Positions 7,122 through 15,602 of a stretch of 45,063 nucleotides of DNA are shown one piece after another; the stretch's first letter is position 1, and each line of letters starts with the position of its first letter. The notes beneath the pieces were generated by a model. The model searched no databases and was not told the DNA's origin. It was given only the letters and a program-made list of their open reading frames with translations. This stretch comes from Nitrospirota bacterium (GTDB lineage: Bacteria > Nitrospirota > Thermodesulfovibrionia > Thermodesulfovibrionales > Magnetobacteriaceae). The DNA lies in the NCBI GenBank assembly GCA_015233725.1, contig JADFXD010000012.1, forward strand, positions 1-45,063, given 5' to 3'. The translations under genes were made by a program, and so were the position numbers.

Positions 7122-8300
7122 TTATTGTTGGATTAGGGAGATAAAAGTAGGTGTTATGAATTTGTATTTATCATCAAATTCAGACATTATCTCTAATTCC
7201 GCATTGCCAAGCGGTGGTTCAGGATATATAATGTAGGGAGTTGTAACTCCCTTTAGAAATAGAAATGTCAGCAGTTCAGGTGGAGAAGATAAGACAGTGT
7301 AATACTCTTTCTTTCTGTTAAATCGGTTTAATAAGCATGTAATATACATTTCCTGATATTTAAACTTGAGAGTCTCCTTTAATGTCACACCTATGATATC
7401 TTCAATATCATTCTTAGGACTTTGAAAGTGAAAAAACCTCACATTTGACATAAATGGAAAACTCCGCTCTTCGCCCTCTTCGTATAGATTTACAACGACG
7501 ATAGGTCTTTTTTTACATTTAGCTATTATAACTTCTTTTCTGCACCACTCGCTTGACGTGTATTTATCAGTATGAAGTACAAGTAACACCGTGTTGTCAT
7601 CAATTGCACTTTCAATCTCGTGTGCAAAATCATACCCAAAAGCAATATCGTTAACATCAAAGAAAGTTTTTATCGTAGTGTTATTATTTATATAACTTCT
7701 AATGCATTCGGCAATTTCTTTACCATCTATTTTCGCATGGCTTATAAATATCCTAAGCGGCGGATGAGAGGTTTGAGATAGGTTATATCGTAGACGACAC
7801 AAATTAAGTGGTTGAGGAGATGTTTGAGGTAGGTTATATAGCAGACGACATAATTCATGGCTAATTTCATTAATCAACTTAAGAGACTTTGCATTATCTT
7901 CATATTTATAAAGTCTGATAAAATTCAAGGCTTTCAAATTGCTTAAGTTCAATGCGTTTTCTTTTATAGCAACTGGATATATCCTGTGCCTTCCTTCTGA
8001 TTTCTCTAACCTTTTCCTGAGCGAATCAATGTAATCTTTCCACTTATCGCTGACAACAACATTTGCATCTACCAATACGATGACTGCCGTATTGTCGGAT
8101 AGACTATAATCAATATCAATGGGTTTATCGTCTCCATCTCCCGCATACCGGAAATAAACAGGGATACCAATCCCCCTCGAAAGCGGTGTCTTGACATCCC
8201 GCGTAAAGGCTGAATATATCTCATCGGCATAACGCTGCCCATCTGTATAATCTTTATGCCATAAGACATATATAATCAACGGAGCCTTTAAGCCTGCCAT
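7122..8300 (-). CDS. Two-domain TIR protein (degenerate N-terminal TIR-like fold plus canonical TIR)
   Basis: Residues about 182-310 form a TIR domain: LRIFISHAKIDG (182-193), FFDVNDIAFGYDF, VLLVLHTDKYTSSEWCRKEV with the putative catalytic Glu256, then RPIVVV. TIR domains of this kind cleave NAD+ or make cyclic ADP-ribose signals. Residues about 5-135 look like a second, diverged TIR-like fold (IIYVLWHKDYTDG, TAVIVLVDANVV) with Asp rather than Glu in the helix after DKW, so it is probably inactive. The linker (about 150-183) is a 17-residue tandem duplication. The C terminus (about 310-392) is not recognised. It is the first gene of an operon with the SLOG gene, and the two resemble a minimal Thoeris-like pair. 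Confidence 0.75.
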   Translation of the reverse strand: MAGLKAPLIIYVLWHKDYTDGQRYADEIYSAFTRDVKTPLSRGIGIPVYFRYAGDGDDKPIDIDYSLSDNTAVIVLVDANVVVSDKWKDYIDSLRKRLEKSEGRHRIYPVAIKENALNLSNLKALNFIRLYKYEDNAKSLKLINEISHELCRLLYNLPQTSPQPLNLCRLRYNLSQTSHPPLRIFISHAKIDGKEIAECIRSYINNNTTIKTFFDVNDIAFGYDFAHEIESAIDDNTVLLVLHTDKYTSSEWCRKEVIIAKCKKRPIVVVNLYEEGEERSFPFMSNVRFFHFQSPKNDIEDIIGVTLKETLKFKYQEMYITCLLNRFNRKKEYYTVLSSPPELLTFLFLKGVTTPYIIYPEPPLGNAELEIMSEFDDKYKFITPTFISLIQQ

Positions 8301-8306
8301 AGATGT

Positions 8307-8336
8307 ATTATAACCTAACTATATATTTTTACGCAA
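8307..8336 (-). promoter_or_regulatory. Candidate promoter of the TIR-SLOG operon, possibly leaderless
   Basis: On the minus strand TTGCGT (8336-8331) and a perfect TATAAT (8312-8307) are spaced 18 bp. The -10 box ends only 6 nt before the ATG at 8300, so transcription would begin at or next to the start codon. Confidence 0.4.
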
Positions 8337-8369
8337 CAGAAATTTTCTGATACGAAATCTAAGTTATTG

Positions 8370-8526
8370 TGTATAAGTACACGGACAAAAGTTTTCTTAC
8401 TGTAAAAAATCCTGTGATGATATGCTTAAGAATAAGACATTAGGATTAAAAGTTATGGGGTCAAGGGGACTGGTCCCCTTGCAGGGGGTTCTAAAGGGGG
8501 GCGGAGCCGCCCCTTTTTTCTCTTTT
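8370..8526 (+). repeat. Dispersed repeat, long form with AT-rich arm (copy E)
   Basis: An AT-rich arm (8370-8455, including AAAAGTTTTCTTACTG and ATCCTGTGATGATATG) also occurs inverted at about 15480-15570 and in part at 45009. It is followed by the GC core: perfect stem AAGGGGAC-TG-GTCCCCTT, then GGGGCGGAGCCGCCCC and a long T-run. The 8301-8820 gap holds this copy, copy F and no gene I can support. Confidence 0.85.
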
Positions 8527-8590
8527 GGTGTGGCAGGTACTTATCACAGAAATATTTACAGGAGGAAAGTTTTTATATAACATTATGATT

Positions 8591-8672
8591 GAGCATTAAG
8601 GGGTCAAGGGCACTGGTGCCCTTGCAGGGGGTTCTAAAGGGGGCGGCCAGGCGTCCCCCTTTTTTTCTTTCT
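8591..8672 (+). repeat. Dispersed repeat (copy F)
   Basis: The first stem reads AAGGGCAC-TG-GTGCCCTT, with both arms changed relative to copy E so that pairing is kept. A GC segment with GGCCAGGCGTCC and a long T-run follow. Confidence 0.85.
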
Positions 8673-8820
8673 GGTCAAATGCGATTACCGTGGGAGGGGC
8701 AGGTTGCAAATGTGGTTGTAAAGATAGTATCATAATAAACAGCAAGAGACAGACGTGGTGACAATTACATAATAATGGCGGCAACCACCGTTGATGGCTG
8801 TGGGTTCAGGATAGAGCTCA

Positions 8821-9192
8821 GTGCCAGATGAGCTTATATTAAAAGGGTTTAGCGTCCTCTACGTTGAGGATGACGAGGTACTGAGAACCAACCTTGGCAA
8901 ATATCTGAACAGGCGGTTTGGCAAGGTGTTTTTGGCATCTGATGGGAGGGAGGGCCTTGACCTCTACAATAACCGTAAACCCGATTTTGTCATAACGGAT
9001 ATACATATGCCGGTGATGGATGGCAACGAAATGATAAGGGCTATACTGGAAATAGACAACGAGCAACCAATCATAATAACAACGGCCTTCAATGATGACG
9101 AACACACCAGTAGCAGGTGTGTCAACATCATAAAACCGATAAATACAAATAAGCTATTGGAGGCAATTTTTTGCTGTATGGGTATACAATAA
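8821..9192 (+). CDS. Single-domain response regulator (CheY-like)
   Basis: All receiver residues are present in 123 residues: acidic pocket Asp17-Asp18, phospho-acceptor Asp60 in FVITDIHMPVMDG, Thr87/Thr88 and Lys105 in IIKP. There is no output domain. It starts at GTG. It lies 22 bp before the HD-GYP gene and probably forms an operon with it, which suggests it passes a phosphorylation signal to that protein or shares its kinase. The partner histidine kinase is not adjacent. Confidence 0.9.
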   Translation: MPDELILKGFSVLYVEDDEVLRTNLGKYLNRRFGKVFLASDGREGLDLYNNRKPDFVITDIHMPVMDGNEMIRAILEIDNEQPIIITTAFNDDEHTSSRCVNIIKPINTNKLLEAIFCCMGIQ

Positions 9193-9214
9193 AGATGAGC
9201 GCACGGTCATAGAT

Positions 9215-10318
9215 ATGGAAATGGACATGGACTATGATGACAAACTAGATATGCTCCTGCGGCTTGGCAGGGAGATATCAAGGGAGAACGACCTGGGGAG
9301 GTTGCTTGAGAAGTTTGGAGACTTCTCAAGGGACATTGTGGACGCAGAGCGGTGTTCGATCTTCATACACGATGACAAGCGTAATGAACTCTGGACTATG
9401 TTTTCCCACGGGGTGGAGGAGATCAGGCTGGCGGTCAACCTCGGTGTTGCCGGTTATGCCGCAAATACCAAGGAGATACAGATCGTCACGGATGCCTATA
9501 AAGACTTCCGGTTCTCTAGTGATACAGACAAGAGGCTCTCCTATGTCACCAACACCATCCTCGCTGTCCCGCTCTTTGACAAGAGAGACAGGGTTATAGG
9601 GGTCATCGAGGCCATAAATAAGAGAAAAGGCCTCTTTACAAACATCGACGCCGAGCTGCTGCTGTTGTTGTCCCAGTATGTAGGGACCACGCTTGAAAAC
9701 GTATTTCTGCACAACAAGCTCAAAGACACAAACACAAAGCTGATCTATAAGCTCTCAACCGCCGCGGAGTTCAAGGACGAGGAGACCAGCAGACACACCA
9801 AGAGGGTCGCCTTCTACTCAAAGATACTGGCCGATGGCTACGGGCTCTTAAAGGACGAAGCTGATGTGGTCAAGCTCGTCTCCCCGCTGCACGATGCCGG
9901 AAAGATAGGTATCCCCGACAGCATCTTAAGGAAACCAGGGCAGCTCACGATTGAAGAGTTCGAGATAATTAAGGCACATTCGATGATCGGATACAATATA
10001 CTAAACGACGAGGACAACGAAATCCTCCAGCTAGCCGCAATCATAGCCAGGGACCATCACGAGAGATGGGATGGCACCGGTTATCCCAACAGGACAAGTG
10101 GACACAATATCTCTATATATGGCAGGATGGTGGCCATTGCCGACGTCTTTGACGCCCTGACATCAAAGAGACCATACAAGGCCCCCTGGAGCATTGAAAG
10201 GGCCACAGAACTCATGATTACCGAAAAGGGCAAACACTTTGACCCCTACCTCGTTGACATCTTTTTAAAAAACATAGACGATGTCAAGGAAATCTATAAC
10301 GCCTATAAAGAAGAATAA
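9215..10318 (+). CDS. GAF-HD-GYP protein, probable cyclic-di-GMP phosphodiesterase
   Basis: Residues about 20-165 are a GAF domain (RCSIFIHD, PLFDKRDRVIGVIEAINK). Residues about 180-360 are an HD-GYP domain with the metal-binding HD pair in LHDAGKIGIPD (His226-Asp227), the HHERWDGTGYP signature (281-291) and ARMVAIADVFDALTS-type helix. These residues are those needed for hydrolysis of cyclic-di-GMP, so activity is likely. GAF domains sense small ligands. The gene sits between a CheY-like regulator and an HDOD protein on the same strand, a common signalling grouping. Several Met codons lie close together at the start, and the first is used here. Confidence 0.93.
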   Translation: MEMDMDYDDKLDMLLRLGREISRENDLGRLLEKFGDFSRDIVDAERCSIFIHDDKRNELWTMFSHGVEEIRLAVNLGVAGYAANTKEIQIVTDAYKDFRFSSDTDKRLSYVTNTILAVPLFDKRDRVIGVIEAINKRKGLFTNIDAELLLLLSQYVGTTLENVFLHNKLKDTNTKLIYKLSTAAEFKDEETSRHTKRVAFYSKILADGYGLLKDEADVVKLVSPLHDAGKIGIPDSILRKPGQLTIEEFEIIKAHSMIGYNILNDEDNEILQLAAIIARDHHERWDGTGYPNRTSGHNISIYGRMVAIADVFDALTSKRPYKAPWSIERATELMITEKGKHFDPYLVDIFLKNIDDVKEIYNAYKEE

Positions 10319-10330
10319 AGGAAGAATAAT

Positions 10331-11161
10331 ATGGACGCACACATACAATCTATCGCACAAAAGGTAAGGTCGCTGCCCCCGTTGCCTGAGACCATCGTAA
10401 AGATACAGCAGATATGTCAGGACCCAGACTCTGGATTAAAGGAACTTGCCTCAGTCGTAGAAAATGACCCCATGCTTACGGCAAACCTGTTGAGGCTTGC
10501 AAACTCGCCGTCTTATGGGTTTTCAGGAAGCATAAAGAGCATCGAACACGCCGTGGCTATCTTTGGTATGACCGTGGTGTTTGGTTTTGCCCTGGCAAGC
10601 GCGGTCAGAAACTCCATCAAGATAAACCTCTCCCCCTATGGCATAAAACCCATTGATTTTATTAATTCATCCCAGCTTCAAAGCGCCCTGATGTATAATT
10701 GGTACTATAACGTTGACAGGGACAAGTTAGATGTGCTGGTGCCAGCCGCGTTTATCAACGAGGTGGGGAAGATCATCGTTGCCGCTGAACTCATAAGCTC
10801 GGAAAAGAAGGATAACTTCCTAAAGGAGATGACTGGCGTCCAGGATGAGGAGGCGATATACGACCTGGAGCGCAAGTTCCTTGGCGTCAATAACCTCGAG
10901 GTCAGTGCGGATATCTTTGAACACTGGCGTCTTGCCAATTCCATGATATTTTCCATCCGCGCAAGCCTCAACCCCCTGGCAGCCGATGATGAGATCAGAC
11001 CCTATGCCTGGGCATTAAAGATAGTGCGCACGGCTGTCTTGCCCTCCGGCAAGATCACCGATGAGTCGATAGAAAAGGCCGTAGATAGCTTAAACCTGGC
11101 CGGTTTAGACCTGCCCACCTTTCGTGCTGCCGCCATCAAGGTGCGCCTGCACCAGCAATAA
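10331..11161 (+). CDS. HDOD domain signalling protein
   Basis: The 276 residues match the HDOD family: LPPLPETIVKIQQICQDP near the N terminus, LLRLANSPSYGF and the IEHAVAIFGM helix. HDOD proteins lack the catalytic His-Asp residues of the HD superfamily and act as signalling adaptors, often beside c-di-GMP enzymes. The gene begins 12 bp after the HD-GYP stop with a good AAAGGAAG ribosome site. Confidence 0.88.
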   Translation: MDAHIQSIAQKVRSLPPLPETIVKIQQICQDPDSGLKELASVVENDPMLTANLLRLANSPSYGFSGSIKSIEHAVAIFGMTVVFGFALASAVRNSIKINLSPYGIKPIDFINSSQLQSALMYNWYYNVDRDKLDVLVPAAFINEVGKIIVAAELISSEKKDNFLKEMTGVQDEEAIYDLERKFLGVNNLEVSADIFEHWRLANSMIFSIRASLNPLAADDEIRPYAWALKIVRTAVLPSGKITDESIEKAVDSLNLAGLDLPTFRAAAIKVRLHQQ

Positions 11162-11187
11162 AAGGTGCGTAACACGGTAACACAAGA

Positions 11188-12657
11188 GTGGATGACACCA
11201 TAGCGGCCATATCGACGCCTCCTGGAGAGGGTGGCATCGGTATTATCAGGTTAAGCGGCAAGGGGGCAATCGCTATTGCGGATGACCTCTTTGTCTGCGG
11301 CAAGGGTGACACGGGTGGCAAGGGCGCCAAGCTGGAGAAGTGTGGTAAGGCGGCCTCATCTATCGCCTCACACTCGGTGACATACGGCCACATCATGGAC
11401 GGCCAAGAAGTCCTTGACGAGGTGATCCTGACGATCATGCGCGCCCCACACAGTTACACGAGGGAGGATGTGGTAGAGATAAACTGCCACGGCGGTCTGA
11501 TGCCTCTAAGGAGGGTGCTCGACGCGGTGCTCAGAGGCGGGGCAAGGCTGGCATCCCCCGGGGAGTTCACCCTGCGCGCCTATCTCAATGGCAGGATCGA
11601 CCTGACCCAGGCCGAGGCCGTTTGCGACGTCATAAGGGCCAGGACGCAACAGAGTGCGGCGGTTGCCTTCCAACAGCTCAGTGGTGGGTTGTCGCAGCGC
11701 CTGGATGCTATATCGGACAGCCTTGTACGGGTCTGCGCGCACGTTGAGGCCTACATAGACTTCCCCGACGAGGATATAGAACCATCAACGTATGAAGAGA
11801 TACTAAACCATCTGCATGGCCTCAGAGGCGACCTCAGCGAGCTATCCAGCACATACGAGCGTGGGCGTTTCCTGCGCGAGGGGTTATCAGTTGCCATAGC
11901 CGGCAGACCCAACGTCGGTAAGTCCTCCCTGTTAAACGCCCTTGTACAGAGGGACAGGGCAATAGTTACGGCCTTCCCTGGTACCACCCGCGACACCATC
12001 GAGGAGTACATCAACGTCGAGGGCATACCGGTGCGGATCATAGACACGGCCGGCATACGTGCCGCCGCGGATGACCCTGCCGAATGTGAGGGGGTCAACA
12101 GGAGCATCATGGCCATTGAGGCGGCTGACCTCGTGCTGGTGGTCTTTGACGGCACGCAGGATGCCCTCATGGATGAGGATATCTCTGTCATCGACAAGGC
12201 ATCGGCCAAGACGGTCATCGCGGTCATCAACAAGGCCGACCTGCCGATCGTGTTATCGAGCCAGATCATCAGAGACGCCTTTAAAGGCGACCTGCCGATT
12301 GTAACGCTCTCGGCCAAGACCGGGCAAGGGCTTGAAGGGTTAAGGCAGGCGATCTTTGATCTGACAATGAGGTGCGGCTGCACCAGCGATAAGAGGTGCG
12401 GCGGCCCCTGCGACAAGAAGGGCGTCCTTGACTCCAGAGAGGGCGTCCTGATTACCAACATCAGGCACAAGACAGCCATAGACAACACCATCTCGGCGCT
12501 GACCCAGGCCATCAACTGTCTCAGAGGCAACACCCCCATTGAGATAACAGCCCTTGAGCTCAGAAGTGCCCTAAACTACATCGGCGAAATAACAGGCGTC
12601 GTCACCGCCACCGACATCCTGAACAAGATATTCAGCGACTTCTGCATCGGAAAGTAA
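11188..12657 (+). CDS. mnmE: tRNA modification GTPase MnmE
   Basis: MnmE with MnmG builds the 5-carboxymethylaminomethyl group on wobble uridine in certain tRNAs. The N-terminal formyl-folate-binding domain (IAAISTPPGEGGIGIIRLSG), the G motifs GRPNVGKS (239-246), TTRDT (266-270), DTAG (286-289) and NKAD (348-351), and the essential C-terminal FCIGK are all present. The GTG start places IAAISTPPG at the usual position. An unusual Cys-rich stretch lies after the G domain: Cys396, Cys398, Cys404 and Cys408 in CGCTSDKRCGGPC. It is co-directional with and 26 bp after the HDOD gene. Confidence 0.97.
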   Translation: MDDTIAAISTPPGEGGIGIIRLSGKGAIAIADDLFVCGKGDTGGKGAKLEKCGKAASSIASHSVTYGHIMDGQEVLDEVILTIMRAPHSYTREDVVEINCHGGLMPLRRVLDAVLRGGARLASPGEFTLRAYLNGRIDLTQAEAVCDVIRARTQQSAAVAFQQLSGGLSQRLDAISDSLVRVCAHVEAYIDFPDEDIEPSTYEEILNHLHGLRGDLSELSSTYERGRFLREGLSVAIAGRPNVGKSSLLNALVQRDRAIVTAFPGTTRDTIEEYINVEGIPVRIIDTAGIRAAADDPAECEGVNRSIMAIEAADLVLVVFDGTQDALMDEDISVIDKASAKTVIAVINKADLPIVLSSQIIRDAFKGDLPIVTLSAKTGQGLEGLRQAIFDLTMRCGCTSDKRCGGPCDKKGVLDSREGVLITNIRHKTAIDNTISALTQAINCLRGNTPIEITALELRSALNYIGEITGVVTATDILNKIFSDFCIGK

Positions 12658-12693
12658 AAAAAAAGAAAGAAGGGGGCGGCGCTGCCCCCCTCT
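12658..12693 (-). terminator. Intrinsic terminator of polA, built from the GC module of the repeat (copy G)
   Basis: GGGGGC-GGCGCT-GCCCCC (12672-12689) is followed on the minus strand by a long T-rich tract down to 12655. It sits between the convergent ends of mnmE and polA. Confidence 0.75.
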
Positions 12694-12695
12694 CG

Positions 12696-15335
12696 CTACC
12701 GATGAGCCTCCGCCCAGTTTATGCCAACACCAACATCGACCCTCAGCGGGACAGAGAGCACCACGGCAGCCTCCATCTGCTCGGTGACAAGCGCCTTGAC
12801 GGCCTCTACCTCAGCCTCTGGCAGCTCAAAGAGCAGCTCGTCGTGAACCTGAAGGAGCATCCTGGCCCTGAGTTTGCTTGACTTGAGGGCGTTGTGGACG
12901 TTTATCATCGCCACCTTGATTATGTCGGCGGCGGAGCCCTGCACGGGGGTGTTGATGGCAAGACGCTCGGCCTGCGTGCGACGATTGTGGTTGCCGCTGT
13001 CGAGATCGAAGATTGGCCTCGTCCGGCCCTTGATGGTCAACGCATAACCAAGGCGCCTGGTCTCTTCAATAACCCTGGCGATATATGACCTGATACCCTC
13101 GTGTCTCTGAAAAAATGCCTCTATGTATCGCCTCGACTCATCCTGGGATATCCTCAATGCCTCGGAAAGCCCGTAGGGGGATATGCCGTAGATTATGCCA
13201 AAGTTGATGGTCTTTGCAATCCGGCGCATATCGGGCGTCACTGAACCGTTGTGGAGGTTAAAGACCTCCCGCGCGGTCCTGTCGTGGATGTCCTCGCCCC
13301 TGACAAAGGCCTCCACGAGGGAGGCATCGCCGCTGAGGTGCGCAAGGACGCGCAGCTCGATCTGCGAATAGTCAGCGCTCAGGAGGTAGTTTCCAGGTTC
13401 GGCCACAAAGATACCCCTGATCCGCTGCCCCCAGTGGCCCTTGATTGGGATGCTCTGGAGGTTTGGCTCCGAGCTGCTCAACCTGCCGGTGGCCGTGGAG
13501 GTCTGATTGAAGGTCGTATGGAGCCTCCCCGTTGCGGGGTTTATGTGGGTTGCAAGGGTGTCCAGGTAGGTGTTTTTTAGCTTGGCAAGGCCCCTGAAAT
13601 CTATTATCTCGGCAGGCAGTTCGTGTTTGAGGGCCAGGGCCTCTAAGACGGCGTTGTCTGTGGAATAACCGGTCTTTGTCTTTCTCAACGGCTGCAACTT
13701 GAGCCTGGTAAACAGCACCTCGCTCAACTGTTTTGGCGAGCTTATGTTGAACTCCTCCCCTGCCAGCATGTAGATGCGCCTCTGGATGCTTTCCATCTGA
13801 TGCCCGATCTGGGTTGACAGGTCGCTTATCAACGCCGTGTCTATCTTTATGCCGTTGGCCTCCATTTCCCTGAGGACATAGATAAGTGGCATCTCAAGGG
13901 CGTTGTAGATATCGATCAAACCGGTATCGGCAAGCCTGCCAAAGAGCACCTCCTTGGCCCTGATGTTGACGACGGCCTCCTCGGCCAGGGCGCGGGTAGT
14001 ATTGATGCCTGAGAAATGGTCCCTGGGATTATAAGAGAGGTACTCAGTGAATATATCGACGAGCCTGTGCTCTTGTCTGTTGGGATTGAGGAGCCAGGAG
14101 GCTATCATCGTATCGTAGAGATAGCCGTTGGTGTTGATATCCAGGCGGGCAAGGGCGTGTAGGGCGTTCTTGATGTCATGCCCGATCTTTGGCATATCGG
14201 GGTTGTTCAGCATAGGGGTTAATATATCCCGTATTAGCGCGTGGTCATCGGGAGAGTCAAGGCCTGCGTAGTACCCGGTCTTTTCCTGAGCTGCCAGGGC
14301 TATTGCGGTGGGGTTGTTGTTGTCATCCGTAGCGACCCTCAGGGAGACCTGTGGCAACGCCGAGGCGACAAGTGAGCCGATCCCTTCCATGCCGGTGATT
14401 ATTGTGATGGCATCCTGTGGTTGAGCCTCGGTCTTGGCGGGGGGGTCGTGAGGTGCGGCTGCACCAGTGATAAGGGGCACGACGGCCGGTAAAAACATGA
14501 ACCTCATAAAAGAGGAAAACTCATACTCGGTAAACAGCTCCATTAGCCTGTTGCGGTTGGGAGATCGCTCTGAAAACAGGCCGGCCACGTCTATCGTCAT
14601 TGGCAGATCGGAGTCGATGGTCACGAGCTGTTTACTCAACCTGATGTTGTCGATGTTATCGAGGATAAGGCCCCTGATGCGCTTTTTGGCAATTTTCGAG
14701 GGATTGTCGATCAGCTCATCAAGGGAATTAAACTGCCCCATAAGCTCAACGGCTATTTTCTCTCCAATGCCCTTGACCCCCGGTATGTTGTCCGAGGCAT
14801 CCCCCGTTAGTGCCATAACCTCCGGCACCCTGTTGGGGGGCAGACCGAAACGCTGCATCACGTGTTGAGCGTCTATCTCAACGTCCTTGACAGGGTCGTA
14901 TATCCTTATACGAGGCCCCAGCACCTGGAGCAGGTCCTTGTCCGAGGAGACGATGTATACGGTGGCCCCCTCAGATGCTGCCCTGGTGGCAAGGGTGGCC
15001 AGTATGTCATCGGCCTCAACGCCTGGGATTGCGAAGGTCTTGATATCCAGCGCCTCAAGGATATCCCTGATGGGCGCCAGTTGTGCTATCAGCTCATCGG
15101 GGGGACGTGGGCGTTGGGCCTTGTAGTTCGGGTAGAGCTTGTGTCTCTGCGTTGGCTGCGCGCTGTCAAAGGCCACGGCAATACTACGGGCGTCCCTGTC
15201 TTTTATCAGCTTAAACAGCATGTTCACGAAGCCATATATGGCGTTTGTGGGAAACCCCTTTGAATTGCTCAGGCCATTTATCGCAAAAAACGCCCTGTAT
15301 ACATTAGCAGTCCCATCGATTAAGTACAGCGACAT
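12696..15335 (-). CDS. polA: DNA polymerase I
   Basis: The 879 residues have the three regions of Pol I. Residues about 1-290 are the 5'-nuclease (FFAINGLSNSKG, GVEADDILATLA, SSDKDLLQVL, GDASDNIPGVKGIG). Residues about 310-500 occupy the 3'-5' exonuclease position, but the DxE of motif I is absent and motif II reads GHDIKNALHAL, so proofreading is probably lost as in Taq and Bacillus Pol I. Residues about 510-879 are the polymerase: motif A LLSADYSQIELRVLAHLSGD, motif B RRIAKTINFGIIYG and motif C QVHDELLFE. It acts in Okazaki fragment processing and repair. Confidence 0.97.
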   Translation of the reverse strand: MSLYLIDGTANVYRAFFAINGLSNSKGFPTNAIYGFVNMLFKLIKDRDARSIAVAFDSAQPTQRHKLYPNYKAQRPRPPDELIAQLAPIRDILEALDIKTFAIPGVEADDILATLATRAASEGATVYIVSSDKDLLQVLGPRIRIYDPVKDVEIDAQHVMQRFGLPPNRVPEVMALTGDASDNIPGVKGIGEKIAVELMGQFNSLDELIDNPSKIAKKRIRGLILDNIDNIRLSKQLVTIDSDLPMTIDVAGLFSERSPNRNRLMELFTEYEFSSFMRFMFLPAVVPLITGAAAPHDPPAKTEAQPQDAITIITGMEGIGSLVASALPQVSLRVATDDNNNPTAIALAAQEKTGYYAGLDSPDDHALIRDILTPMLNNPDMPKIGHDIKNALHALARLDINTNGYLYDTMIASWLLNPNRQEHRLVDIFTEYLSYNPRDHFSGINTTRALAEEAVVNIRAKEVLFGRLADTGLIDIYNALEMPLIYVLREMEANGIKIDTALISDLSTQIGHQMESIQRRIYMLAGEEFNISSPKQLSEVLFTRLKLQPLRKTKTGYSTDNAVLEALALKHELPAEIIDFRGLAKLKNTYLDTLATHINPATGRLHTTFNQTSTATGRLSSSEPNLQSIPIKGHWGQRIRGIFVAEPGNYLLSADYSQIELRVLAHLSGDASLVEAFVRGEDIHDRTAREVFNLHNGSVTPDMRRIAKTINFGIIYGISPYGLSEALRISQDESRRYIEAFFQRHEGIRSYIARVIEETRRLGYALTIKGRTRPIFDLDSGNHNRRTQAERLAINTPVQGSAADIIKVAMINVHNALKSSKLRARMLLQVHDELLFELPEAEVEAVKALVTEQMEAAVVLSVPLRVDVGVGINWAEAHR

Positions 15336-15353
15336 CTCTAATCACCCAACCAT

Positions 15354-15573
15354 AAAAGAAGAGAGAAGGGGGCGGCTCCGCCTTCTTTGTCGCTCCAGGA
15401 CGCTCCTGGCCCCCTCAGACCCCCCTGCAAGGGGAGGGGTGAGACACCCCGGCCAAAAAGAAGTCCCCTTGACCCCATAATTCTTAATCCTAATGTCTCA
15501 CTCTTATAACATATCATCACAGGATTTTTTACAGCAAGAAAACTTTTGGCCATGTACTTATAAGTTACCATTT
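15354..15573 (-). repeat. Dispersed repeat, long form with nested hairpin and AT-rich arm (copy H)
   Basis: Minus-oriented. From its T-rich end it contains GGGGGCGGCTCCGCC, the 27-bp unit with core CCAGGACGCTCCTGG (15383-15409), an AAGGGGA/TCCCCTT stem split by an insert containing GGGGTGAGACACCCC, and then the AT-rich arm matching copy E. It lies downstream of the 470-residue DUF1566 gene in that gene's orientation. Confidence 0.85.
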
Positions 15574-15602
15574 GAGTCCTACCAGGGTGTGTTTTGATAC
15601 TA

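Noticed and set aside
8596..8784. 62-codon minus-strand frame in the 8.3-8.8 kb gap
   Set aside because: About half of it is translated repeat copy F, and the rest shows no coding features.
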